From contig JAJPXA010000224.1 in the NCBI GenBank assembly GCA_021205715.1, positions 1 through 8,447 on the forward strand: a stretch of 8,447 bases of DNA, given 5' to 3'. The DNA comes from Bacillota bacterium (GTDB lineage Bacteria; Bacillota; Clostridia; UBA1381). Within the stretch, counting starts at the first letter, position 1; each line of letters starts with the position of its first letter. The notes under the pieces were generated by a model. It ran no database searches. It had not been told where the DNA came from and saw nothing but the letters and a program-made list of their open reading frames with translations. Positions 1-7,078 of this stretch are shown here, in pieces. The translations under genes were made by a program, and so were the position numbers.

Positions 1-53
1 ATATTATACACCATATTAATTTCACAGTCAATTGCTAATTTAATTTTATATTC

Positions 54-73
54 AAAAGGGCGCCGCAGCGCCC
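54..73 (-). terminator. Rho-independent terminator after uvrA
   Basis: On the minus strand, 9 bases past the uvrA stop, a perfect 6-bp all-G/C stem GGGCGC / GCGCCC closes a TGCG tetraloop and is followed directly by TTTT and then AT-rich sequence. This is a compact intrinsic terminator in the right place and orientation to end the uvrB-uvrA operon. The T run is short (4), so efficiency is uncertain. The remaining bases 1-53 are AT-rich and show no gene. Confidence 0.85.
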
Positions 74-82
74 ATTGAATAT

Positions 83-2914
83 TTATTTATCGTTTTCCAA
101 AAACGGTTTTAAATATTTTCCCGTATAGGATTTTTTTACCTTTACAAGTTCCTCGGGAGTACCCTCGGCTATTACCGTGCCGCCGCCGTCGCCGCCCTCG
201 GGGCCTAAGTCGATTATGTAATCGGCTGTTTTTATAACGTCAAGATTATGCTCGATTACCACGACGCTGTTCCCCGTTTCGACGAGCTTCTTTAAAACCT
301 TGAGCAGCTTATGCACGTCCGCCGAGTGAAGACCTGTTGTCGGCTCGTCCAAAATATATATGGTTCTGCCGGTGCTTCGCCTTGAAAGCTCCGACGCAAG
401 CTTCACCCGCTGTGCCTCGCCGCCGGAAAGCGTCGTTGACGACTGCCCGAGCTTAATATATCCCAATCCGACCTCATCGAGCGTTTCAAGTCTGCGCTTG
501 ATTTTAAGATGATTTTGGAAAAACTCCAGCGCCTCCGTGACGGTCATTTCCAAAACATCGTAAATGCTCTTGCCTTTGTACTTTATCTCAAGCGTTTCGC
601 GGTTATAGCGCTGTCCCTTGCAGACCTCGCACGGAACGTAAACGTCGGACAAAAAGTGCATTTCTATCTTCTTAATACCATCGCCGGTACACGCCTCGCA
701 TCTGCCGCCCTTTACGTTAAAACTGAAACGGCTTGACTTATAGCCGCGCATTTTCGCCTCGTTCGTGGACGCGAACACCTCGCGAATATCGTTAAACAGA
801 TTGGTGTATGTCGCGGGGTTGGAGCGCGGCGTTCTGCCTATCGGCGATTGGTCAATCGCGATAATTTTATCCAACTGCTCCGTGCCGATTATCTTTTTAT
901 GCGCTCCCGCGTGAGTTGACGCGCGGTTTAGAGTATGCGCGAGGCTCTTATATAAAATCTCGTTTACAAGCGACGATTTCCCCGAGCCGGAAACGCCGGT
1001 GACGCAGGTCAAAACGCCCAGCGGGAATTTTACGTTTATATTTTTCAGGTTGTTTTCCTTTGCGCCCTTTACCTCAATCCAGCCCTTGGGCTTGTTTCTT
1101 GTTTCGGGAACCTCGATTTTCAGCTCGCCGCTTAAATATTTACCTGTAATCGAGCGCGGGGACTTCATCAGCTCTTCAGCCGTTCCCTCGCCCACGACTT
1201 CTCCGCCGTTTACGCCGGCGCCGGGACCGATATCGACGATATAGTCCGCGGCAAGCATTGTGTCGGTGTCGTGCTCGACAACTATAACGGTGTTATCCAA
1301 ATCGCGCAAATGCTTTAGCGTGGCGATAAGTCTGTCGTTGTCGCGCTGATGAAGACCTATACTCGGCTCGTCGAGAATGTACAGCACGCCCATAAGTCCG
1401 GAGCCAATCTGCGTCGCAAGACGTATTCTCTGCGCCTCGCCGCCGGAAAGCGTTCCCGATGAGCGCGAAAGCGTCAGATATTCAAGTCCGACATCAAGCA
1501 AAAATTTAAGTCTTGCCTTAATTTCCTTTATTACCTGGTCGGCAATCGCCGCTTCGGTTTCGGTAAGCGTCAGGCTCTCCATAAACTCCGCTTCCTCGCG
1601 TATCGACATACGCGTGAACTCGTATATGTTCTTGCCGCCGACGGTGACTGCCAAAACCTCGGGTTTCAATCGAGCGCCTTTGCATTTGGGGCATTTTACC
1701 ATATTTATATACCGTTCCAAATCGTAGCGCGTGTAAATCGATGTCGGCTTCGCGTATCGGCGCTCCATATTGGGAATTATGCCCTCAAAAGGCATTTTAT
1801 AGGTTCTCCCGCCGTTTGCCTTTGAATATTTAATTGTTACCTCCTCATCGCCCGTACCGTACAAAATCGCGTTTTGCACCTCGGGTTTAAGCTCCTCCCA
1901 CGGCTTTGAAATATCCTCACCGTAATGGCGGCATACCGCGCTGAAGCACGAGTACGCGACGCTGTCCTCATCGTCGGCGCTGTTCCACCCGCTTGCCTTT
2001 ACCGCGCCGTTTATCAAGCTGTTTTCGGGGTTTACGACAATCAAATCCGGATCGAATTTTTGCAGCGCGCCCAAGCCGTCACAATTTTCGCACGATCCGT
2101 ATGGGTTGTTGAACGAAAACAGCCGAGGTGTAAGCTCCGGTATGCTTATGCCGCAGTCGGGACATGCGTAGCTTTGGCTGAACGTGAGCGTTTCGCCGTC
2201 AACGACGTCAACCATAACAATATCGCCGGTCAAGCCGAGCGCCGTTTCAATCGAGTCGGCAAGACGCTTGCGTATTCCGCCGCGAATTATCAGGCGGTCG
2301 ACAACAATTTCTATATCGTGCTTGAACGTCTTTTTCAGGCTTATTTCCTCGCCCAAATCATACTGCTCGCCGTCGACTCTGGCTCTCACGAAGCCGTTTG
2401 TCTTGGCGTTTTCAAAAACTTTTTTATGCTCGCCCTTTTTGCCGCGCACGACGGGTGCCAAAATATGAATTTTACTTCCCTCTTGCAGCGACATAACCTT
2501 ATCGGTAATCTGATCCACCGTCTGACTCTGTATCCGCTTGCCGCATTTGGGGCAATGCGGAATGCCAATTCTCGCGTACAAAAGACGCAGATAATCGTAT
2601 ATCTCCGTAACCGTGCCGACAGTCGAGCGCGGATTTTTGGACGTCGTTTTCTGGTCGATGCTTATCGCCGGCGACAAGCCGTCGATGTAATCAACGTCGG
2701 GTTTTTCCATTATTCCCAAAAATTGCCGAGCGTATGATGAAAGCGATTCCATATACCGTCTTTGCCCCTCGGCGTAGATTGTGTCAAACGCGAGCGAAGA
2801 TTTTCCCGAGCCGGAAAGACCCGTTAAAACCACCAGCTTATCGCGCGGAATATCAAGGGATATGTTTTTTAAATTATGCTCCCTTGCCCCCTGTATTCTT
2901 ATATATTTTGCCAT
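83..2914 (-). CDS. uvrA: UvrA, excinuclease ABC subunit A
   Basis: This is the DNA damage-sensing ATPase of nucleotide excision repair; as a dimer in the cytoplasm it finds distorted DNA and loads UvrB. The 943 residues are full length for the family. Two ABC modules are visible: Walker A GLSGSGKSS (32-40) and GVSGSGKSS (640-648), signatures LSGGEAQR (489-496 and 829-836), and Walker B LDEPS/LDEPT (Asp-Glu 515-516 and 856-857). Zinc-binding cysteine pairs lie at C251/C254 with C275/C278 and at C739/C742 with C762/C765; a further CPKC is at 408-411. The ATG start is preceded by AGGTGA about 5 nt upstream, with another AGGAG just after the upstream gene's stop. The 24-bp gap to the unknown gene places it last in the uvrB operon, presumably under the same LexA control. 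No truncation or missing catalytic residue is seen. Confidence 0.98.
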   Translation of the reverse strand: MAKYIRIQGAREHNLKNISLDIPRDKLVVLTGLSGSGKSSLAFDTIYAEGQRRYMESLSSYARQFLGIMEKPDVDYIDGLSPAISIDQKTTSKNPRSTVGTVTEIYDYLRLLYARIGIPHCPKCGKRIQSQTVDQITDKVMSLQEGSKIHILAPVVRGKKGEHKKVFENAKTNGFVRARVDGEQYDLGEEISLKKTFKHDIEIVVDRLIIRGGIRKRLADSIETALGLTGDIVMVDVVDGETLTFSQSYACPDCGISIPELTPRLFSFNNPYGSCENCDGLGALQKFDPDLIVVNPENSLINGAVKASGWNSADDEDSVAYSCFSAVCRHYGEDISKPWEELKPEVQNAILYGTGDEEVTIKYSKANGGRTYKMPFEGIIPNMERRYAKPTSIYTRYDLERYINMVKCPKCKGARLKPEVLAVTVGGKNIYEFTRMSIREEAEFMESLTLTETEAAIADQVIKEIKARLKFLLDVGLEYLTLSRSSGTLSGGEAQRIRLATQIGSGLMGVLYILDEPSIGLHQRDNDRLIATLKHLRDLDNTVIVVEHDTDTMLAADYIVDIGPGAGVNGGEVVGEGTAEELMKSPRSITGKYLSGELKIEVPETRNKPKGWIEVKGAKENNLKNINVKFPLGVLTCVTGVSGSGKSSLVNEILYKSLAHTLNRASTHAGAHKKIIGTEQLDKIIAIDQSPIGRTPRSNPATYTNLFNDIREVFASTNEAKMRGYKSSRFSFNVKGGRCEACTGDGIKKIEMHFLSDVYVPCEVCKGQRYNRETLEIKYKGKSIYDVLEMTVTEALEFFQNHLKIKRRLETLDEVGLGYIKLGQSSTTLSGGEAQRVKLASELSRRSTGRTIYILDEPTTGLHSADVHKLLKVLKKLVETGNSVVVIEHNLDVIKTADYIIDLGPEGGDGGGTVIAEGTPEELVKVKKSYTGKYLKPFLENDK

Positions 2915-2938
2915 ATTTTCACCTGTTTCTCCTATTGT

Positions 2939-3322
2939 TTACTGCAAATAATACGTTTCCGTGTCGTCATAACGCATCATAATCTCGGTGCGCTTTCCAA
3001 GCTCCGCGAAATAATCCTCAAGCATAGAGTTGAAAAAATCCTCTCCCGCCTTTTGATTTTCGCAGTAGGATATATCCGCGTTCTGCACTATGTCCATACG
3101 CTCCTGCACGTCATAGCTGCGTATGTCGTTGATTTTCACTTTCACGCCCGAAGCGGCGGAAATACGTTTCTCCGCTCCGAAAATGTAGTCGCTTTCGATT
3201 TTTTTGTCGTAAAAAGCGACAATGAGCACCTCGTCGGGGTCGTCGTATATATACATAACAGGCGATAAGATACAATCGTTGAAGGTGTCTATTATAATAT
3301 CGAGCGTTTCGTCGTCAATCAC
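2939..3322 (-). CDS. Unknown 127-aa protein translationally coupled to uvrB; possible degenerate nucleotidyltransferase fold
   Basis: I do not recognise a named family with certainty. The start is GTG, overlapping the uvrB stop in a GTGA 4-bp overlap, with AAGGAG 8 nt upstream inside uvrB; uvrA begins 24 bp after its stop. It is therefore almost certainly a translated part of the operon. The protein is acidic, has no signal peptide or membrane segment and only two cysteines (C17, C87). The order of elements resembles small MNT-type nucleotidyltransferases: an Asp-rich turn into a beta strand (DDPDEVLIVAF, 27-37), a helix, then VKVKINDIR (60-68, compare the 'VDLVDLR' strand of that family), and a C-terminal EDFF...LEDYF helix (94-105). 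However, the GSxxxG motif is absent and the second Asp of the usual DxD is replaced by Val, so catalysis is unlikely. Gene reality is well supported; the fold is a weak inference. A role linked to excision repair is suggested only by operon position. Confidence 0.85.
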   Translation of the reverse strand: MIDDETLDIIIDTFNDCILSPVMYIYDDPDEVLIVAFYDKKIESDYIFGAEKRISAASGVKVKINDIRSYDVQERMDIVQNADISYCENQKAGEDFFNSMLEDYFAELGKRTEIMMRYDDTETYYLQ

Positions 3323-5289
3323 TTTTCTATCTCCTTTTCCAGCTTTTTAATTTGGTCGCGGTAGCTTGCCGCAAGCTCAAATTCGAGATTTTCCGCGGCG
3401 GCGTACATACGTCCTCTCAAATCCTCTATTTCCGCCGTAATATCACGGACGCTTCTGCGCTCGCCCGGCTTCAAGCCGCTGTCTTCAAGCGGTTTTAGAG
3501 GCTCTATAATATCGCGTATGCTCTTTTGCACCGTGTGCGGAACAATTCCGTGTTCCGCGTTGTAGCGCTGTTGTATTTCACGGCGGCGGTTTGTTTCGTC
3601 AATCGCGTTTTTCATCGACCGCGTTACGGTGTCGGCATACATTATGACCCTGCCCTCCGCGTTTCGCGCGGCTCTGCCTATGGTCTGTATCAGCGATATT
3701 TCGCCGCGAAGAAATCCCTCTTTATCCGCGTCCAAAATCGCGACAAGCGATACCTCGGGAATATCCAAGCCCTCGCGCAAGAGATTAATACCTACAAGCG
3801 CGTCAAACTCGCCCGTGCGCAAGTCCTTTATTATCTCCGTGCGCTCTATGGTCTTTATGTCCGAGTGCATATAGCGCACCCGTATTCCGACCTCGGTTAA
3901 ATAGTCGGTCAAATCTTCCGCCATTCGCTTTGTAAGCGTTGTTACAAGCACCCTGTACCCTTTTTCGGTCTGCGCGCGGATTTCCGCTATCAAATCGTCT
4001 ATCTGATGCTCCGTCGGTCTTACGCTTATTTCGGGATCCAAAAGTCCCGTGGGGCGAATGACCTGCTCCGCCACGACGGTCGAATGCTCCTTTTCGTAAT
4101 CGGACGGCGTCGCGGATGTGAATATAACCTGATTTAGATGCTGTTCGAATTCATCGAATTTAAGCGGGCGGTTATCCCTTGCCGACGGCAGTCGAAAGCC
4201 GAATTTTACAAGCGTGTCCTTTCTCGCGCGGTCGCCGTTGTACATTCCGCGCACCTGCGGAATTGTCGCGTGCGACTCGTCGATTATCATAATATAGTCC
4301 TCGGGCATATAGTCGAGCAGCGTAAACGGCGCGCTTCCCGGGGCGCGTCCGGATATGTGGCGCGAATAATTTTCTATGCCCTGGCAAAAGCCTATTTCCT
4401 GAAGCATTTCAAGGTCGTACATAGTGCGCTCGCGTATTCTCTGCGCCTCGATAAGCATATCTCTTTCTTTAAAATACTTTACCTGCTCCTCCATTTCGGC
4501 GTATATCGCGCCCAAAGCGGCAAGCATTTTTTCGTTGGTCGTAACGTAGTGCGACGCGGGCATTATAACGACGTGCTGACGGGTGCCGAGCACCTCGCCC
4601 GTCACGACGTTCACCTCGCTTATCTTGTCAATCTCGTCGCCGAAAAACTCGACGCGTATGCAGTTTTCGCCGTTGTTTGACGGAAATATCTCGACAACGT
4701 CGCCGCGCACGCGGAATTTGTTTCGCACAAAGTTAATGTCGTTGCGCTCATACTGCATTTCGGTGAGCTTTTTTAAAATCACGTCCCTGTCGCGAACCAT
4801 TCCGACTCTCAGCGACAGCATAAGGTTTTTGTAGTCCTCGGGGTCGCCCAAGCCGTAAATGCACGAAACGCTTGAAACGATTATCGTATCGCGGCGTTCA
4901 AGTATCGCGAATGTCGCGCTGTGGCGCATTTTATCTATATTTTCGTTTGTCGCCGCGTCCTTTTCGATATACGTGTCGGTCGAAGGTATATATGCCTCGG
5001 GCTGGTAATAATCGTAATAGGACACAAAAAACTCAACACAGTTGTTCGGAAAAAACTCCTTGAACTCCGAGCATAGCTGCGCCGCGAGCGTTTTATTGTG
5101 CGCCAACACTATCGTGGGACGGTTCACCTCGGCGATAATATTCGCCATAGTGAAGGTTTTTCCCGATCCGGTGACGCCCAAAAGCGTTTGAAATTTTTCG
5201 CCGTTATTTAAGCCGTCGACAAGAGCCTTTATGGCTTGAGGCTGGTCGCCCCGCGGCTCAAACTCCGATACCAATTCAAAATGATCCAT
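3319..5289 (-). CDS. uvrB: UvrB, excinuclease ABC subunit B
   Basis: This is the damage-verifying helicase-like subunit that receives DNA from UvrA and recruits UvrC. With the ATG at 5287-5289 the product is 656 residues, typical for the family, and opens MDHFELVSEF as expected. Visible motifs are Walker A GVTGSGKT (38-45), the beta-hairpin YYDYYQPEAYIP (91-102) that probes the strands, the DESH box (337-340), motif VI QTIGRAAR (535-542), and a C-terminal UVR domain (about 618-653) for UvrC contact. The frame is open further up to a TTG at 5311-5313, adding 8 residues, but that codon lies inside the LexA box and lacks a good ribosome site. GGGGG 7 nt before the ATG supports the shorter form. 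It is the first gene of the operon, and its stop overlaps the GTG start of the next gene. Confidence 0.97.
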   Translation of the reverse strand: MDHFELVSEFEPRGDQPQAIKALVDGLNNGEKFQTLLGVTGSGKTFTMANIIAEVNRPTIVLAHNKTLAAQLCSEFKEFFPNNCVEFFVSYYDYYQPEAYIPSTDTYIEKDAATNENIDKMRHSATFAILERRDTIIVSSVSCIYGLGDPEDYKNLMLSLRVGMVRDRDVILKKLTEMQYERNDINFVRNKFRVRGDVVEIFPSNNGENCIRVEFFGDEIDKISEVNVVTGEVLGTRQHVVIMPASHYVTTNEKMLAALGAIYAEMEEQVKYFKERDMLIEAQRIRERTMYDLEMLQEIGFCQGIENYSRHISGRAPGSAPFTLLDYMPEDYIMIIDESHATIPQVRGMYNGDRARKDTLVKFGFRLPSARDNRPLKFDEFEQHLNQVIFTSATPSDYEKEHSTVVAEQVIRPTGLLDPEISVRPTEHQIDDLIAEIRAQTEKGYRVLVTTLTKRMAEDLTDYLTEVGIRVRYMHSDIKTIERTEIIKDLRTGEFDALVGINLLREGLDIPEVSLVAILDADKEGFLRGEISLIQTIGRAARNAEGRVIMYADTVTRSMKNAIDETNRRREIQQRYNAEHGIVPHTVQKSIRDIIEPLKPLEDSGLKPGERRSVRDITAEIEDLRGRMYAAAENLEFELAASYRDQIKKLEKEIEK

Positions 5290-5296
5290 TGCCGTT

Positions 5297-5301
5297 CCCC
5301 C
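5297..5301 (-). promoter_or_regulatory. Ribosome binding site that decides the uvrB start
   Basis: GGGGG on the minus strand ends 7 nt before the ATG at 5289. The competing upstream TTG (5313) has no purine-rich site at a useful distance, because the preceding bases are the LexA box and the start of the transcript. This supports the 656-residue UvrB. Confidence 0.7.
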
Positions 5302-5310
5302 AAAGTCAGA

Positions 5311-5324
5311 CAAACATTTGTTCT
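5311..5324 (-). promoter_or_regulatory. LexA/DinR (SOS) box for the uvrB operon
   Basis: The minus strand reads AGAACAAATGTTTG. The 12-base core GAACAAATGTTT fits the Gram-positive SOS-box consensus GAAC-RNRY-GTTY at every position; only the outermost bases deviate from CGAAC...GTTYG. It starts 9 nt downstream of the -10 hexamer, so it covers about +3 to +16 of the transcript, where bound LexA would block initiation. Family knowledge says uvrBA is a standard LexA regulon member in Bacillota. Binding itself is inferred. Confidence 0.87.
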
Positions 5325-5332
5325 TGAGATTT

Positions 5333-5361
5333 ATTATATCAAACTATTATGCCCTTGTCAA
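5333..5361 (-). promoter_or_regulatory. Consensus sigma-A promoter of the uvrB operon
   Basis: The minus strand carries a perfect -35 TTGACA (5356-5361), a 17-nt spacer, and a perfect -10 TATAAT (5333-5338). Transcription should begin near 5326, giving a leader of roughly 37 nt before the UvrB ATG. Such a full-strength promoter paired with a LexA box directly downstream is the classic arrangement of a repressed SOS operon. Confidence 0.92.
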
Positions 5362-5392
5362 GAGCGTTGATTTAAAATCATTTTTTGAATAT

Positions 5393-5406
5393 GCCGCTTT
5401 TGCGGC
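5393..5406. repeat. Small hairpin between the phosphopantetheinyl transferase gene and the uvrB promoter
   Basis: A perfect 5-bp GCCGC / GCGGC stem with a 4-nt loop lies 20 bp past the stop codon of the transferase gene. On the minus strand it is followed by ATATTCAAAAAATG, not a T run, so it is at best a weak terminator or 3'-end structure for that gene. The 3' tail is more T-rich on the plus strand, but no plus-strand gene ends here. Bases 5367-5379 also hold a TGATTTAAAATCA palindrome of unknown use. Confidence 0.35.
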
Positions 5407-5425
5407 GGTTTAAATTTTATAAAGC

Positions 5426-6073
5426 CTACAGCGCGGCGATAACGGCGCCGCCGTCAAAGCAGCCGTCCTTTTTACATACGCATATCGGCGCGCGGTCAAG
5501 TATTTTATATTCGGTAAAGCGGTAAACGGCGCCGTTTTCCTCTATCGTGTCCGCAGTCGTGTCAAGATCCGCGAGTGTCCGCGTTATGCCGTCGCCGGAC
5601 GCTTTTAAAAAGCTTTCCTTGCGCGTCCAGAAACGTATAAACTCCCCCGCGCGGTCGTCGGCATTCATAACCGCCTCGCGCTCGTTTTTCGAGAAAAACC
5701 GTTTTAAAAATCTCTCGTTATATTTCTCTGACGTTTCGATGTCGCAGCCGACCTCGAAATCGGAAAACGCGCATACCGCGAAGCTTCCGGAGTGGGAAAC
5801 GTTAAAAAAAATATCGCGGTACTCCGCAAAATACGGTTTGTTGTTCTTTCCGAACGCGTATTTCATACCTCGCTCGCAAAGACCGTATTCGCCAAGACCC
5901 AAATCAATCAAATATCCCGCCGCAAGGGAAAGCGTTTTATCCTCGCGGTGCTTTAATCTTGAGATTTTTTCGCGCCTGTAATCGGACAGACGCGAAAACG
6001 TGGCATTGAATTTGTTTTCATCATCAAATTCATCAGCGCGCATTATATAAATTCTGTCTTTAATACCGCTCAC
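5426..6073 (-). CDS. Sfp-type 4'-phosphopantetheinyl transferase
   Basis: It transfers the phosphopantetheine arm of CoA to a serine of carrier proteins (fatty acid, polyketide or non-ribosomal peptide type), releasing adenosine 3',5'-bisphosphate. The 215 residues match the Sfp-like class, not the ~120-residue AcpS. Signature motifs are all present: FNVSHSG (90-96), VGCDIE with the Mg2+-binding Asp and Glu (D111, E113), and FWTRKESFLKASGDG (148-162). The start is unsettled. The GTG at 6071-6073 is three bases after the nudC stop, but the only good ribosome site, AAGGAG, overlaps that GTG by one base. Eight bases after the site lies an ATT (codon 4), and the first ATG is codon 11, which would leave only two residues, MR, ahead of the family's usual first strand region. 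No carrier protein or synthase gene is in the window, so the substrate is unknown. Confidence 0.93.
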   Translation of the reverse strand: MSGIKDRIYIMRADEFDDENKFNATFSRLSDYRREKISRLKHREDKTLSLAAGYLIDLGLGEYGLCERGMKYAFGKNNKPYFAEYRDIFFNVSHSGSFAVCAFSDFEVGCDIETSEKYNERFLKRFFSKNEREAVMNADDRAGEFIRFWTRKESFLKASGDGITRTLADLDTTADTIEENGAVYRFTEYKILDRAPICVCKKDGCFDGGAVIAAL

Positions 6074-6078
6074 TCCTT
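6073..6078 (-). promoter_or_regulatory. Ribosome binding site overlapping the nudC stop and the transferase GTG
   Basis: A perfect AAGGAG on the minus strand overlaps the nudC stop codon (TAA, 6077-6079) and the first base of the GTG (6071-6073). This makes the GTG an unlikely initiator for this site. The best spacing (8 nt) points to an ATT at 6062-6064. Coupling to termination of nudC is expected from the overlap. Confidence 0.7.
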
Positions 6079-6928
6079 AAAATTCACCGTTGTTAAACGC
6101 TTGTATCATAGTGTTTGTCAGCGATCTCGGCTCATCCTCCGTTTTTACCTCGCCGCGCGGAACCCAGCGCGCCAGACTCAGCTCGTTTGTGTCAAGCGTT
6201 ATATCGGCTCCGCCGTCAAGCTCGGCGGTGAAGCCGATAAGCGCCGTTCCCGAAAAGGGCCACGGCTGTGAGCCGAAATAGCGTATATTTTTCGCGCGGA
6301 GCCCGACCTCCTCCATAACCTCGCGCTTTACGGTTTCCTCAAGCGTTTCGCCAATCTCGGTATAGCCCGCGATAAGCGTATAGCGCTTATATTCGCGGTC
6401 GGCATACTTGGTCATAAGTATCCTACCGCCGTTTGTAAGCGCGACAATTACGGCAGGAGAGATTGTCGGATAGACCGTTTTGCCGCACTGCGGACAGACA
6501 ACCGCGCGCTCGGCTTTGCTGTGTCCCATACGCGCGCCGCAGAAGCCGCAAAATCGATTTTCGTTATACCATTTTGCAAGGTTTGCGCCGCAGATACCCG
6601 CGAACGCTTTCCACTGCGGCTCCAGCTCGCGGAAATCGAGCGGTTTTATCCGCGTGCGGCAAGCGGACATATCGAACGCGCCGCGAAGAAGGAAAAAGCG
6701 TTTATCGTCGATGCTGAACAGGTATATATAATAACAGTCCGCACCGGTCGCACCGGTCGCACCGGTCGCACCGGAGGCGCCGGCAATATCCGAATACTTG
6801 AAAAAGTCATAGTCTGAATTTTTCAGCACCGCTTCGCCGTTTTCGTATATAAGCACATAATCATCGCCGCGCACGCCGTAATCGTGATACGCATTGTCGT
6901 ATTTTTTGGGGTATATATCCTGTATCAT
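6077..6928 (-). CDS. nudC: NADH pyrophosphatase (NudC-type Nudix hydrolase) with collagen-like insert
   Basis: Family members split NADH or NAD+ into nicotinamide mononucleotide and AMP, and E. coli NudC also removes NAD caps from RNA. The 283 residues comprise an N-terminal Nudix-like domain (about 1-115), a four-cysteine zinc ribbon (C127/C130 and C145/C148), and the catalytic Nudix domain. The Nudix box (188-210) is intact: G188, E194, REVMEEVGL at 202-210. SQPWPF (220-225) matches the motif that marks the NADH-specific branch. The ATG has AGGAG 7 nt upstream. Residues 50-63 are Gly-Ala-Thr/Ser triplets (GASGATGATGATGA) not expected in this family, and the protein is some 25 residues longer than E. 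coli NudC. It is first of a two-gene unit with the phosphopantetheinyl transferase (3-bp gap). No convincing promoter is seen upstream, where palindromic repeats begin. Confidence 0.93.
   Translation of the reverse strand: MIQDIYPKKYDNAYHDYGVRGDDYVLIYENGEAVLKNSDYDFFKYSDIAGASGATGATGATGADCYYIYLFSIDDKRFFLLRGAFDMSACRTRIKPLDFRELEPQWKAFAGICGANLAKWYNENRFCGFCGARMGHSKAERAVVCPQCGKTVYPTISPAVIVALTNGGRILMTKYADREYKRYTLIAGYTEIGETLEETVKREVMEEVGLRAKNIRYFGSQPWPFSGTALIGFTAELDGGADITLDTNELSLARWVPRGEVKTEDEPRSLTNTMIQAFNNGEF
6741..6774. repeat. 9-bp tandem repeat, 3.8 copies, inside nudC
   Basis: GCACCGGTC is repeated three times perfectly plus a 7-base partial copy. On the coding (minus) strand it encodes Gly-Ala-Thr triplets. 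As the unit is a multiple of three, copy-number change by slippage would alter the number of triplets without shifting frame. Confidence 0.93.
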
Positions 6929-6961
6929 TTTGTTCTCCTATGAATTTTTGTTTAGCGGTGT

Positions 6962-7078
6962 AAACCCCTCCGTCACGGCTGCGCCGTGCCACCTCCCCTA
7001 GTAGGGGAGGCTTTCGTACAGCATTTGGTAAAGGCTCCCCTACTAGGGGAGCTGTTAGCGCAGCTGACTGAGGGGTTT
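6962..7078. repeat. 117-bp MITE-like unit with nested palindromes
   Basis: The unit begins AAACCCCTC and ends GAGGGGTTT. Each half repeats the same layout in opposite direction: AACCCCTC, one variable base, GTCA, GCTGCGC, then a self-complementary CTCCCCTA(G)TAGGGGAG palindrome (CCTCCCC...GGGGAGG 6992-7010; GCTCCCC...GGGGAGC 7034-7052). A 23-bp non-palindromic centre (7011-7033) separates the halves. This double-palindrome design is typical of short non-autonomous repeats scattered through Clostridia genomes. That relationship is from memory of the group, not from a search. Confidence 0.75.

Noticed and set aside
1925..2737. Plus-strand 270-codon open frame opposite uvrA
   Set aside because: It is antisense to a complete, motif-rich UvrA, has a composition typical of the complement of a GC-biased coding frame (rich in Ala, Arg, Val), and shows no recognisable domain.
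4138..4680. Plus-strand 180-codon open frame opposite uvrB
   Set aside because: It is a shadow of the UvrB reading frame; no domain or independent promoter supports it.
6741..6774. Possible CRISPR-like direct repeats
   Set aside because: The units are 9 bp, contiguous without spacers, and lie in frame within nudC, so this is a coding tandem repeat.
6929..6990. Promoter search upstream of nudC
   Set aside because: TTTACA and TAAACA are present on the minus strand but not with acceptable spacing, so no promoter is called.
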